Assembly (NCBI GenBank): GCA_005877345.1
Contig: VBPR01000050.1
Span: forward strand, 1 to 5,847
Direction of reading: 5' to 3'
Source of the DNA: Nitrososphaerota archaeon
Lineage (GTDB): Archaea; Thermoproteota; Nitrososphaeria; Nitrososphaerales; Nitrososphaeraceae
DNA length: 5,847 bases
Of this stretch, positions 1-5,393 are shown piece after piece (the stretch's first letter is position 1; every line of letters begins with the position of its first letter). The translations under genes and the position numbers were made by a program. The notes under the pieces are model-generated. The model did not search any database and was not told the DNA's origin. It saw only the letters and a program-made list of their open reading frames with translations.

Positions 1-356
1 TAATCATATATTTCTGTCACAGTACCTACCGTTGAACGGGGATTTTTACTAGTGGTCTTTTGTTGTATTGATATCGCAGGAGATAGACCTTCAATAGAAT
101 CAACATCAGGTTTATCCATCATCTCCAAAAATTGTCTTGCATACGCGGAAAGAGATTCAACATATCTTCTTTGTCCTTCTGCGTATATTGTGTCGAAGGC
201 TAAAGTTGATTTACCAGATCCAGATATACCCGTTAGAGCTATCAGTTTGTTTTTGGGAATTTCAAGGTTGATATTCTTTAGATTGTGCTCCCGGGCACCT
301 TTGATGATTATACTATCGCGAGCCACATTATTACTAATATTATTCATTTTATCCAT
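1..356 (-). CDS. uvrA: Excinuclease ABC subunit A (UvrA), N-terminal part, cut by left window edge
   Basis: UvrA is the ATP-dependent DNA damage sensor of bacterial-type nucleotide excision repair; it loads UvrB onto lesions. About 118 N-terminal residues are visible of a protein that is usually about 940-960 aa. Seen in the translation: the family opening KGAREHNLKNINLEIP (residues 19-34), the first Walker A GISGSGKST (43-51), the Q-loop and UvrB-contact stretch with QRRYVESLSAYARQF (62-76), then DKPDVDSIEGLSPAISIQQ and NPRSTVGTVTEIYD up to the window edge. Two in-frame ATGs are possible, at 356 and 347. I chose 356 because an AGGTG lies just upstream; for the ATG at 347 that motif would be rather far away. 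The gene starts 17 bp after the uvrB stop, so the two are almost certainly co-transcribed as uvrBA. No frame disruption is seen in the visible part. Confidence 0.95.
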   Translation of the reverse strand, partial: MDKMNNISNNVARDSIIIKGAREHNLKNINLEIPKNKLIALTGISGSGKSTLAFDTIYAEGQRRYVESLSAYARQFLEMMDKPDVDSIEGLSPAISIQQKTTSKNPRSTVGTVTEIYD

Positions 357-359
357 CTA

Positions 360-364
360 CACCT
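360..364 (-). promoter_or_regulatory. Probable ribosome binding site of uvrA
   Basis: The minus strand reads AGGTG, three bases before the ATG at 356 and twelve before the alternative ATG at 347. It matches the anti-Shine-Dalgarno end of 16S rRNA (CACCUCC). It lies in the short uvrB-uvrA gap, as expected for an internal cistron of an operon. The first genes of the other transcription units in the window lack a comparable motif. The spacing is short for the first ATG and long for the second, so the start is not fully settled. Confidence 0.45.
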
Positions 365-373
365 ATTATTGCC

Positions 374-2353
374 CTATCTACTAGTTGAGGCCTCAATAAT
401 CTGAGTGTCTAACACTCTTTTTATCTTTGTTAGCTGTTCTCTTAATTCTATCGCCTTTTCAAAATTCAGGTCTTCAGCATATCTTTTCATGCTTATCTCA
501 ATCTCAATCGCAAGCTTTGAAAGATCCTTTGCTGACATTGACTTGATTTCAACATCTATTCCTGCTTGATCTTCCCTCTCTGCAACTGCCTTTACTATAG
601 TCCTTGGTGTAATTCCATATTTTTGATTGTAAGTGATCTGCTTTTTCCTTCTTCTCTCAGTTTCGGATATCGCTTCTTTCATAGACTGTGTAAAGTTGTC
701 TGCATACATTATTACGGTTCCATCAATATTTCTCGATGCCCTCCCAAAAGTTTGCACTAAACTTGTTGTGTTACGCAAAAATCCTTCTTTATCAGCATCA
801 AGTATTACTACAAGACCAACTTCTGGTATATCAAGACCTTCTCTTAATAGATTAATCCCAACCAGTACATCAAACTCTCCAATTCTTAACTGGCGTATCA
901 GTTCAGTTCTTTCTAGTCCTTCAATTTCAGAGTGCATATATCTCACCCTCACCTCCTTTTTAGCAAGATATTCTGCAAGGTCTTCAGCCATTCTCTTGGT
1001 AAGCGTTGTCACAAGTACCCTTTGATTGTTGGACGCACGCATATTTATCTCATTTATTAGATCCTTTATCTGATCTTTTGTTTGCCTTACCTCAACCTTT
1101 GGATCAACTAGTCCCGTTGGTCTTACCAACTGTTCTACAATTGCAGAACTATTTTTTCTTTCATAATCTGATGGCGTTGCAGAGACAAACATTGTTGATT
1201 TTAGATATTTCTCAAACTCTTCAAATTTTAGTGGACGATTATCAAATGCACTTGGGAGTCTAAATCCATAATCCACAAGACTTTTTTTCCTGGTATAATC
1301 ACCATGGAACATTCCTCTAAGCTGTGGCAGCGTTACATGCGATTCATCTATTACGAGCAAAAAATCATTTCCAAAAAAATCAAGAAGACAGAATGGTGGT
1401 TGTCCAGGGCGTCTTCCGTCAAGATGTCTCGAGTAATTTTCAATTCCAGAACAGTAACCTAACTCTTCAATCATTTCAAGGTCATATTTGGTCCTAGATG
1501 TTAGTCTCTGTCTTTCAAGCTCCCCTGGAAGTTTTGGAAGCCACTTTTCAAGTTCAAGCCGTATGGATGATAATGCATCAGTCTTTGTATCATCATCTAT
1601 TATGTAGTGTTTTGCGGGAAATATCTTGACAGTATCAGCACCACGTTTTCTCTTCATGGTAACGCTATTATGAACACCTATCTCTTCAACCTGGTTACCA
1701 AATAAAGATATCCTTATAATGTCTTCAGAATATCCAGGTATTATGTCAATAATATCGCCTTTGACTCTAAATTTCCCTGGTGATAAAGTTATATCGTTTC
1801 GTTCATATCGGGCCTCGATAAGCTTATGAATGAGGGTTTTCCTCTCAATTTCCATTCCCTTTGACAGAGTAATAGCACTCTGATCCCACTCTTGTGGAGA
1901 TCCTAGCGAGTAGATACACGAAACTGTTGATACTATTATTGTAGGCTCACCTGACATTAGCATCGCAGTAGCCTCAAGGCGCATCTTTTCAATTTTTTCG
2001 TTGACTTCTGTATCCTTTTCTATGTAAGTGTCAGTTTGGGGAAGATAGCTTTCAGGCTGATAATAATCATAAAAGCTTACAAAGTAGCCAACGTTGTTAT
2101 GTGGGAAGAACTGTCTAAACTCTGAATAAAGCTGAGCTGCCAGTGTCTTGTTATGAGAAATCACAAGTGTATTTTTGTTGATCCTTGAAATTACATTTGC
2201 CACTGTAAACGTCTTTCCACTACCTGTCACACCCAGTAAAGTTTGTAAGTTTTTACCTTGTTTTATCCCGTTTGCAAGGCGATCTATAGCTGTCGGTTGA
2301 TCACCATTTGGTGGAAATATATCAGGCGCAAGGGAAAACTGTTTAGATGACAT
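374..2353 (-). CDS. uvrB: Excinuclease ABC subunit B (UvrB), damage-verifying helicase-like subunit
   Basis: UvrB receives damaged DNA from UvrA, verifies the lesion by inserting a beta-hairpin between the strands, and recruits UvrC for dual incision. The 659-aa protein is complete and of normal family length. Numbered from the ATG at 2353: Walker A GVTGSGKT (41-48); the aromatic-rich beta-hairpin region around GYFVSFYDYYQPESYLPQ (about 89-106); Walker B-type DESH (336-339); helicase motif III-like SATP (391-394); GINLLREGLDIPEV (499-512) and the arginine-rich QTFGRASRN (534-542); YGITPRTI (579-586); and a C-terminal UVR motif around YAEDLNFEKAIELREQL (about 625-641) that contacts UvrC or UvrA. 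A TTG at 2359 would add two residues; I prefer the ATG. No Shine-Dalgarno motif precedes either, which suggests a short-leader or leaderless mRNA. It is the first gene of a uvrBA operon, the order also known from Firmicutes. A bacterial-type repair gene in an apparent archaeal context implies ancient transfer (inference). Confidence 0.98.
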   Translation of the reverse strand: MSSKQFSLAPDIFPPNGDQPTAIDRLANGIKQGKNLQTLLGVTGSGKTFTVANVISRINKNTLVISHNKTLAAQLYSEFRQFFPHNNVGYFVSFYDYYQPESYLPQTDTYIEKDTEVNEKIEKMRLEATAMLMSGEPTIIVSTVSCIYSLGSPQEWDQSAITLSKGMEIERKTLIHKLIEARYERNDITLSPGKFRVKGDIIDIIPGYSEDIIRISLFGNQVEEIGVHNSVTMKRKRGADTVKIFPAKHYIIDDDTKTDALSSIRLELEKWLPKLPGELERQRLTSRTKYDLEMIEELGYCSGIENYSRHLDGRRPGQPPFCLLDFFGNDFLLVIDESHVTLPQLRGMFHGDYTRKKSLVDYGFRLPSAFDNRPLKFEEFEKYLKSTMFVSATPSDYERKNSSAIVEQLVRPTGLVDPKVEVRQTKDQIKDLINEINMRASNNQRVLVTTLTKRMAEDLAEYLAKKEVRVRYMHSEIEGLERTELIRQLRIGEFDVLVGINLLREGLDIPEVGLVVILDADKEGFLRNTTSLVQTFGRASRNIDGTVIMYADNFTQSMKEAISETERRRKKQITYNQKYGITPRTIVKAVAEREDQAGIDVEIKSMSAKDLSKLAIEIEISMKRYAEDLNFEKAIELREQLTKIKRVLDTQIIEASTSR

Positions 2354-2383
2354 CTGCAATAGAAATAAAAATTTTCATAACAG

Positions 2384-2396
2384 AATATAATTTTAT
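2384..2396 (-). promoter_or_regulatory. Candidate TATA element of the uvrBA promoter
   Basis: The minus strand reads ATAAAATTATATT, centred about 36 bases upstream of the uvrB ATG. With the usual archaeal TATA-to-start distance of about 26 bp, transcription would begin about 10 bases before the ATG. That fits the absence of a Shine-Dalgarno motif. The surrounding DNA is AT-rich throughout, so the match is weak on its own. The tandem repeat array starts about 20 bp further upstream. Confidence 0.35.
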
Positions 2397-2417
2397 GGTT
2401 GATGGCAATGGAACTTA

Positions 2418-2606
2418 ATTTTTAAAATCGATCTACCCTTTTCTTGTTTTGATCTACCCATTTTTAAAATCGATCTACCCTTTTCTTGTTTTGATCTACC
2501 CATTTTTAAAATCGATCTACCCTTTTCTTGTTTTGATCTACCCATTTTTAAAATCGATCTACCCTTTTTTTGTTTTGATCTACCCATTTCTTAAATTAGG
2601 CTACCC
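2418..2606. repeat. Tandem array: four 42-bp units, each made of two 21-bp monomers ending GATCTACCC, plus one degenerate monomer
   Basis: Four 42-bp units lie head to tail at 2418-2459, 2460-2501, 2502-2543 and 2544-2585. They are identical except for one C-to-T change at 2569. Each unit is two 21-bp monomers with the same last nine bases, GATCTACCC, but different first halves: ATTTTTAAAATC alternating with TTTTCTTGTTTT. GATC therefore recurs exactly every 21 bp at 2430, 2451, 2472, 2493, 2514, 2535, 2556 and 2577. A ninth, degenerate monomer (2586-2606) keeps the phase and ends in CTACCC. On the uvrB strand the motif reads GGGTAGATC. The array ends 64 bp before the uvrB ATG, just outside the likely core promoter. 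The 21-bp spacing is two helical turns, placing all sites on one face of the DNA. There are no unique spacers, so it is not a CRISPR array. Function is unknown: a multi-site binding array, an iteron-like element or a minisatellite are all possible. Confidence 0.97.
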
Positions 2607-2992
2607 ATTTAGAAACTCTAGCTGAAAAAGGGTATGTGACAATAGGAAAAAGGGTAGATCGACTTACACAAATCCATGTTCACCACGCTCAAAATGAGGT
2701 ACACATTACCCTTTCTCTTTTCAAATTCGTTAATATTCTATCACGTAATAATCAGAAAAAATATTTAAAGATTAATGAAAAGGGTAGCTGAGAATATTTT
2801 TAGCTTGTACATCGTGGTAAACAATTAGAAAATTCTATTTCTTTATCACGCATAATGTAACGAGAAGGTAAATAATCGGAAGATAATCCATTCTTTCATG
2901 ATCCGTATTACCAACAGAAATTGTGCATTTATATCTAACAATGCATCTTGTCAACAAGTTTGCGTTATTAGAGCTAGCATAAATTGCAAATT
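2607..2992. other. Gene-poor intergenic region with scattered degenerate copies of the array core
   Basis: This 386-bp AT-rich stretch separates the array from the 3' end of the AAA+ gene. I see no tRNA, no recognisable protein gene and no insertion-sequence ends. Its left half holds further copies of the array core, mostly inverted relative to the array: AAAAAGGGTA at 2625-2634 and 2647-2656 (22 bp apart), TACCCTTT at 2707-2714 and AAAAGGGTAG at 2778-2787. The right half has short dyads, for example TGCAT/ATGCA around 2924-2945 and CTTGT/ACAAG around 2947-2958. It also contains an open frame on the minus strand (2835-3035) with no convincing start. It could be a decayed extension of the repeat region, the 3' UTR and terminator zone of the AAA+ gene, or part of the uvrBA control region. 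Confidence 0.6.
2647..2662. repeat. Inverted copy of the array motif (16-bp perfect inverted repeat with 2554-2569)
   Basis: The plus strand reads AAAAAGGGTAGATCGA, the exact reverse complement of TCGATCTACCCTTTTT at 2554-2569 in the last full array unit. The arms are 77 bp apart. The other three units have a C after four T's and match over only 15 bp; the single substitution at 2569 extends the match to 16. A related but shorter copy lies at 2625-2634, 22 bp away. The element could allow a long-range hairpin or act as an oppositely oriented binding site. Confidence 0.85.
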
Positions 2993-3727
2993 CTATTCCA
3001 AATGAGTCCTTTTCTTCCCGTATTTCATCTGTACTTCAACTAGCCAATCCACATCAGTAGATGACTTGGTCAATTTCGCAATCTTAATTGCATCTCTAAC
3101 ATCTTTAGACTTCATCTGATTCCATACTGCATAGCCAATTTTTTCCGATAAGCTTACACCCAGATGATACCTTTTCTTGAGCAGTCGCCGGACAATTTCT
3201 ATGAATTCTTCATATCTATATTCTTCCAAATGCAATTCCATGAATCTTGATCTTAATGCTCCTGATATTCTTTCAACGTCATTGCTTGTAGCAAAAATCC
3301 ATAACTTCATCCGTTTTTGCCTTGTTTTACTCTTCAATTTAGTTTCAGAAAGAATCCCTGTTTCCATAACATTCAACAAAGCAGCTTGGTCATTCTTTTT
3401 CATCTTATCCATTTCATCGATTAAAAGATATTTAGTACTGTTATTGAATAATTGCTCCATCATACCGGGGCCTGAAGCAGCAACTGCATCTATAAAAAAC
3501 GTATCATCCAAACCTTCTAACATTTCTAGAAGAAATACAGTCTTGGAAGAAGAGGGTGGACCTGTTAAAAGTATGTTTACTGGTTCCTTTGCCACCACTG
3601 ATTTCAATAACAGTTTCTTTATTTCGGGATACCCCACCACATTGGAGAAGAATTTTTCTTCATTGCTAAGTTCCTGTCCATGACCAGCAAACACATCGTC
3701 TATTTTTTTAAAGAGGTTCTTGAACAT
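2993..3727 (-). CDS. Stand-alone AAA+ ATPase, RuvB/clamp-loader-like core
   Basis: A 244-aa P-loop ATPase with all the core AAA+ motifs in order: a short N-terminal segment, then VVGYPEIKKLL (30-40, the box leading into the nucleotide site), Walker A GPPSSSKT (56-63), Walker B LLIDEMDK (101-108), sensor 1 IFATSND (144-150, Asn149), arginine-finger region GALRSRF (156-162), and a small helical lid with a sensor-2-like VRDAIK (210-215, Arg211). The closest look is to RuvB-type, clamp-loader and MoxR-like ATPases that remodel DNA or protein complexes as oligomeric rings. RuvB's C-terminal winged-helix DNA-binding domain is missing and the protein is shorter than RuvB (about 330 aa). No signal peptide or membrane segment is seen, so it is cytoplasmic. 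ATG 3727 is the first start after an in-frame stop; no good Shine-Dalgarno motif precedes it. It is monocistronic, divergent from cbiA, and upstream of the array and uvrBA on the same strand. A DNA-transaction role is a guess; the substrate is unknown. Confidence 0.85.
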   Translation of the reverse strand: MFKNLFKKIDDVFAGHGQELSNEEKFFSNVVGYPEIKKLLLKSVVAKEPVNILLTGPPSSSKTVFLLEMLEGLDDTFFIDAVAASGPGMMEQLFNNSTKYLLIDEMDKMKKNDQAALLNVMETGILSETKLKSKTRQKRMKLWIFATSNDVERISGALRSRFMELHLEEYRYEEFIEIVRRLLKKRYHLGVSLSEKIGYAVWNQMKSKDVRDAIKIAKLTKSSTDVDWLVEVQMKYGKKRTHLE

Positions 3728-3889
3728 TAAATCTAATTTTATCCTGAGGTTAGGGTTCTATTAAGTTCTATGCTAGGATCTTCTATTCAATTATTTGCAG
3801 TAAAAGGACAATTTATGGAATAATGCTAAATCTTATTAAAAAGATATGATAAATATCAGCTAAATTTTAGTTAATTAATCGATTAAGTA
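3728..3889. promoter_or_regulatory. Divergent promoter region between the AAA+ ATPase gene and cbiA
   Basis: This 162-bp AT-rich spacer must hold both promoters. For cbiA, the TAAATTTTAG at 3861-3870 lies about 25 bases before the ATG at 3890 and could serve as the TATA element of a leaderless transcript. A small dyad, GATAT-GATAA-ATATC, lies at 3843-3857. For the minus-strand gene, a TTAATA-like element near 3759-3764 is the best, weak, TATA candidate. TTCTAT occurs three times, at 3756, 3766 and 3781. No Shine-Dalgarno motif is seen at usable spacing for either gene. The elements are weak matches in AT-rich sequence and have not been tested. Confidence 0.35.
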
Positions 3890-5275
3890 ATGACGAAACC
3901 ACCAACAATTATCATTGCAGGCACAACTAGCAGTGTTGGTAAAACAACTATTTCTCTTGCTATAATGTATGCGTTAAAATATAAAAAAGGATTTTCAGTT
4001 CAACCATTTAAGATAGGCCCAGATTTCATAGACCCAAGTTATCACAAGATAATTACAGGCAGAGAATCACGTACTTTAGATGCTTGGATGATGGGAAACA
4101 ACGGGATTATTTCAACCCTTCAAAATACTGCAATAGGTGTCGATGTAGCGATAATTGAAGGCGTCATGGGATTATTTGATGGATTATCTGGAAAGAGCGA
4201 TTTTGCCAGTACTGCATATGTCGCTAAAATTCTAAACACCCCAGTCATCTTGGTAATAGACGCAGCAAAGGCGGCACGCTCAATTGCAGCTATGGCGTTT
4301 GGTTATCTGCATTTTGACAGGAGGTTGAAAATATCAGGAATAATTCTTAACAATGTTTCAGGTCCAAAACACTCAAGATATATAACTGAAGCTTGCAAAA
4401 GCAAAATTAAAGTTCCTGTATTGGGTATCGTACAGAGAGACAATGAATTAAGGATGGATGAACGACATCTCGGATTAATTCCAACAGACGAGTTAGACTA
4501 TACGAAAAAATCCAAAATAATGAAAGTAGCTAAAAAAGTATCAGAAGAGATCTATTATGATAAGATTGTTTCATTATTTAAATTAAAAAAATCAAAATTC
4601 ACAGATATTGTAAAGAAATCTGAATCTAGTATTTCAAAACTTAAAGTAGGCGTGGCACTTGACAATTCCTTCAACTTTTACTATAATGAGAATCTAAATA
4701 GCTTAAGAAATCTAGGAGCTGAGATAACTTTTTTTAGTCCCTTAAATGATAACCATATTCCTAATGATGTGTCAGGATTAATGTTGGGTGGAGGGTTTCC
4801 TGAAGTCATGGCAGACAAACTACATTCAAACCAATCTATGAGAAGATCAATAAAAACAGCGGTAGAACAGGGAATGCCAATTTACGGAGAATGTGGTGGA
4901 TTAATGTACCTGACCAAATCAATAGCAGGATACAGAGATTTTAAAAAGCCATTTAAAATGGTAGGAGTAATAGATGCCAACACAATAATGACAGGTAGAT
5001 TGACACTGAATTATACTCAGGCTGATATGACGTCCAATCTTTTTGGTAATATTCAAAACATACGAGGACATGAATTTCATTACTCAAAGATAGAAAATAT
5101 TCCACAAGACTCAAAGTATGTGTATAAATTGAAACGTGGAAGCGGAATTAATGGTGGTAAGCATGACGGAGTCTTGATATATAACTCCATTGCATCATAC
5201 ATGCATCTTCATTTCTATGATAGCAGATTTCCTAATAAGTGGATAAAGTTCTGCATCGACTTTGAAAGGAGATAA
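3890..5275 (+). CDS. cbiA: Cobyrinate a,c-diamide synthase (CbiA/CobB), glutamine-dependent
   Basis: This enzyme amidates the a and c side-chain carboxylates of cobyrinate, using ATP and glutamine-derived ammonia, in cobalamin (B12) synthesis. The 461-aa protein is complete and of normal length. N-terminal dethiobiotin-synthetase-like domain: P-loop GTTSSVGKTT (11-20); KIGPDFIDPSYH (41-52) with Asp45 and Asp48; EGVMGLFDG (90-98) with Glu90 and Asp97, the acidic positions that bind Mg-ATP and act on the substrate in the family; DAAKAARS (124-131); and GLIPTDE (195-201). A lysine-rich linker (about 205-250) leads to a class I glutaminase domain with GGGFPE (300-305), the nucleophile loop YGECGG (332-337, Cys335), RGHEFHYS (392-399) and the late catalytic-His motif SYMHLHF (436-442). 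An in-frame stop at 3884-3886 makes ATG 3890 the first start; it lacks a Shine-Dalgarno motif, suggesting leaderless translation. It stands alone on the plus strand; no other cobalamin gene is visible. The related nickel enzyme of F430 synthesis (CfbB) is the main alternative; the sequence alone does not wholly exclude it. Confidence 0.93.
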   Translation: MTKPPTIIIAGTTSSVGKTTISLAIMYALKYKKGFSVQPFKIGPDFIDPSYHKIITGRESRTLDAWMMGNNGIISTLQNTAIGVDVAIIEGVMGLFDGLSGKSDFASTAYVAKILNTPVILVIDAAKAARSIAAMAFGYLHFDRRLKISGIILNNVSGPKHSRYITEACKSKIKVPVLGIVQRDNELRMDERHLGLIPTDELDYTKKSKIMKVAKKVSEEIYYDKIVSLFKLKKSKFTDIVKKSESSISKLKVGVALDNSFNFYYNENLNSLRNLGAEITFFSPLNDNHIPNDVSGLMLGGGFPEVMADKLHSNQSMRRSIKTAVEQGMPIYGECGGLMYLTKSIAGYRDFKKPFKMVGVIDANTIMTGRLTLNYTQADMTSNLFGNIQNIRGHEFHYSKIENIPQDSKYVYKLKRGSGINGGKHDGVLIYNSIASYMHLHFYDSRFPNKWIKFCIDFERR

Positions 5276-5393
5276 GGAAGGATGTATAAAAACCTTAGAG
5301 GATTTAGGCTTTACAATTGAAACTATCTCATTCTAAGAACATTTAATAAACATATAATTTATGCTTTTCAAAGGTTATTACAAATTATTTTTT
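5276..5393 (+). terminator. Convergent intergenic region with candidate T-tract terminator for cbiA
   Basis: The gap between the converging cbiA and nucleotide-sugar dehydrogenase genes is about 100 bp. Archaeal termination usually needs only a T-run in the non-template strand. For cbiA, the best run is six T's at 5388-5393, just inside the 3' end of the facing gene. For the minus-strand gene, a five-T run corresponds to the A's at 5288-5292. A weak AT-only dyad (ATAAA/TTTAT) lies near 5346-5361. No strong GC-rich hairpin is present. Nothing else is seen in this stretch. Confidence 0.3.

Noticed and set aside
52..1263. Plus-strand open frames opposite uvrA and uvrB (for example 52-384, 633-1025, 1006-1263)
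   Set aside because: They lie wholly or mainly antisense to strongly supported uvrA/uvrB coding sequence, and their translations show no domain or motif.
2393..2587. Minus-strand open frame encoding a 64-aa Lys/Arg-rich protein of repeated 14-residue units (GRSKQEKGRSILKM)
   Set aside because: It is a direct translation of the 42-bp repeat. Because 42 is a multiple of 3 and the unit lacks stops in this frame, the array stays open automatically; the plus strand also has an open frame through all units (repeating DLPFSCFDLPIFKI). There is no Shine-Dalgarno motif and no sign of codon-level selection.
2418..2606. CRISPR array
   Set aside because: The repeats are contiguous with no unique spacers, the monomer is only 21 bp, and no cas gene is present.
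2676..2768. Plus-strand open frame of 30 codons in the intergenic region
   Set aside because: It has no Shine-Dalgarno motif, no TATA at a sensible distance and no recognisable product; this length is expected by chance.
2418..2787. Chromosomal replication origin with Orc1/Cdc6 boxes
   Set aside because: The repeated box does not resemble the archaeal origin recognition box that I know (a dyad plus G-string), and the neighbouring AAA+ protein lacks a winged-helix domain. An iteron-like role is kept only as a possibility.
2607..2992. Hidden tRNA or structured RNA gene
   Set aside because: I found no T-loop signature or acceptor-stem pairing on either strand; only short AT-rich dyads are present.
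3177..3683. Plus-strand 168-codon open frame inside the AAA+ gene
   Set aside because: It is antisense to the AAA+ coding sequence, which has all its catalytic motifs; the antisense product is Ser/Phe/Leu-rich and unlike any family I know.
5282..5320. Tiny open frame of 12 codons after cbiA, preceded by AAGGAAGG
   Set aside because: The Shine-Dalgarno-like purine run lies almost against the ATG, and the peptide is too short and unrecognisable to support as a gene.
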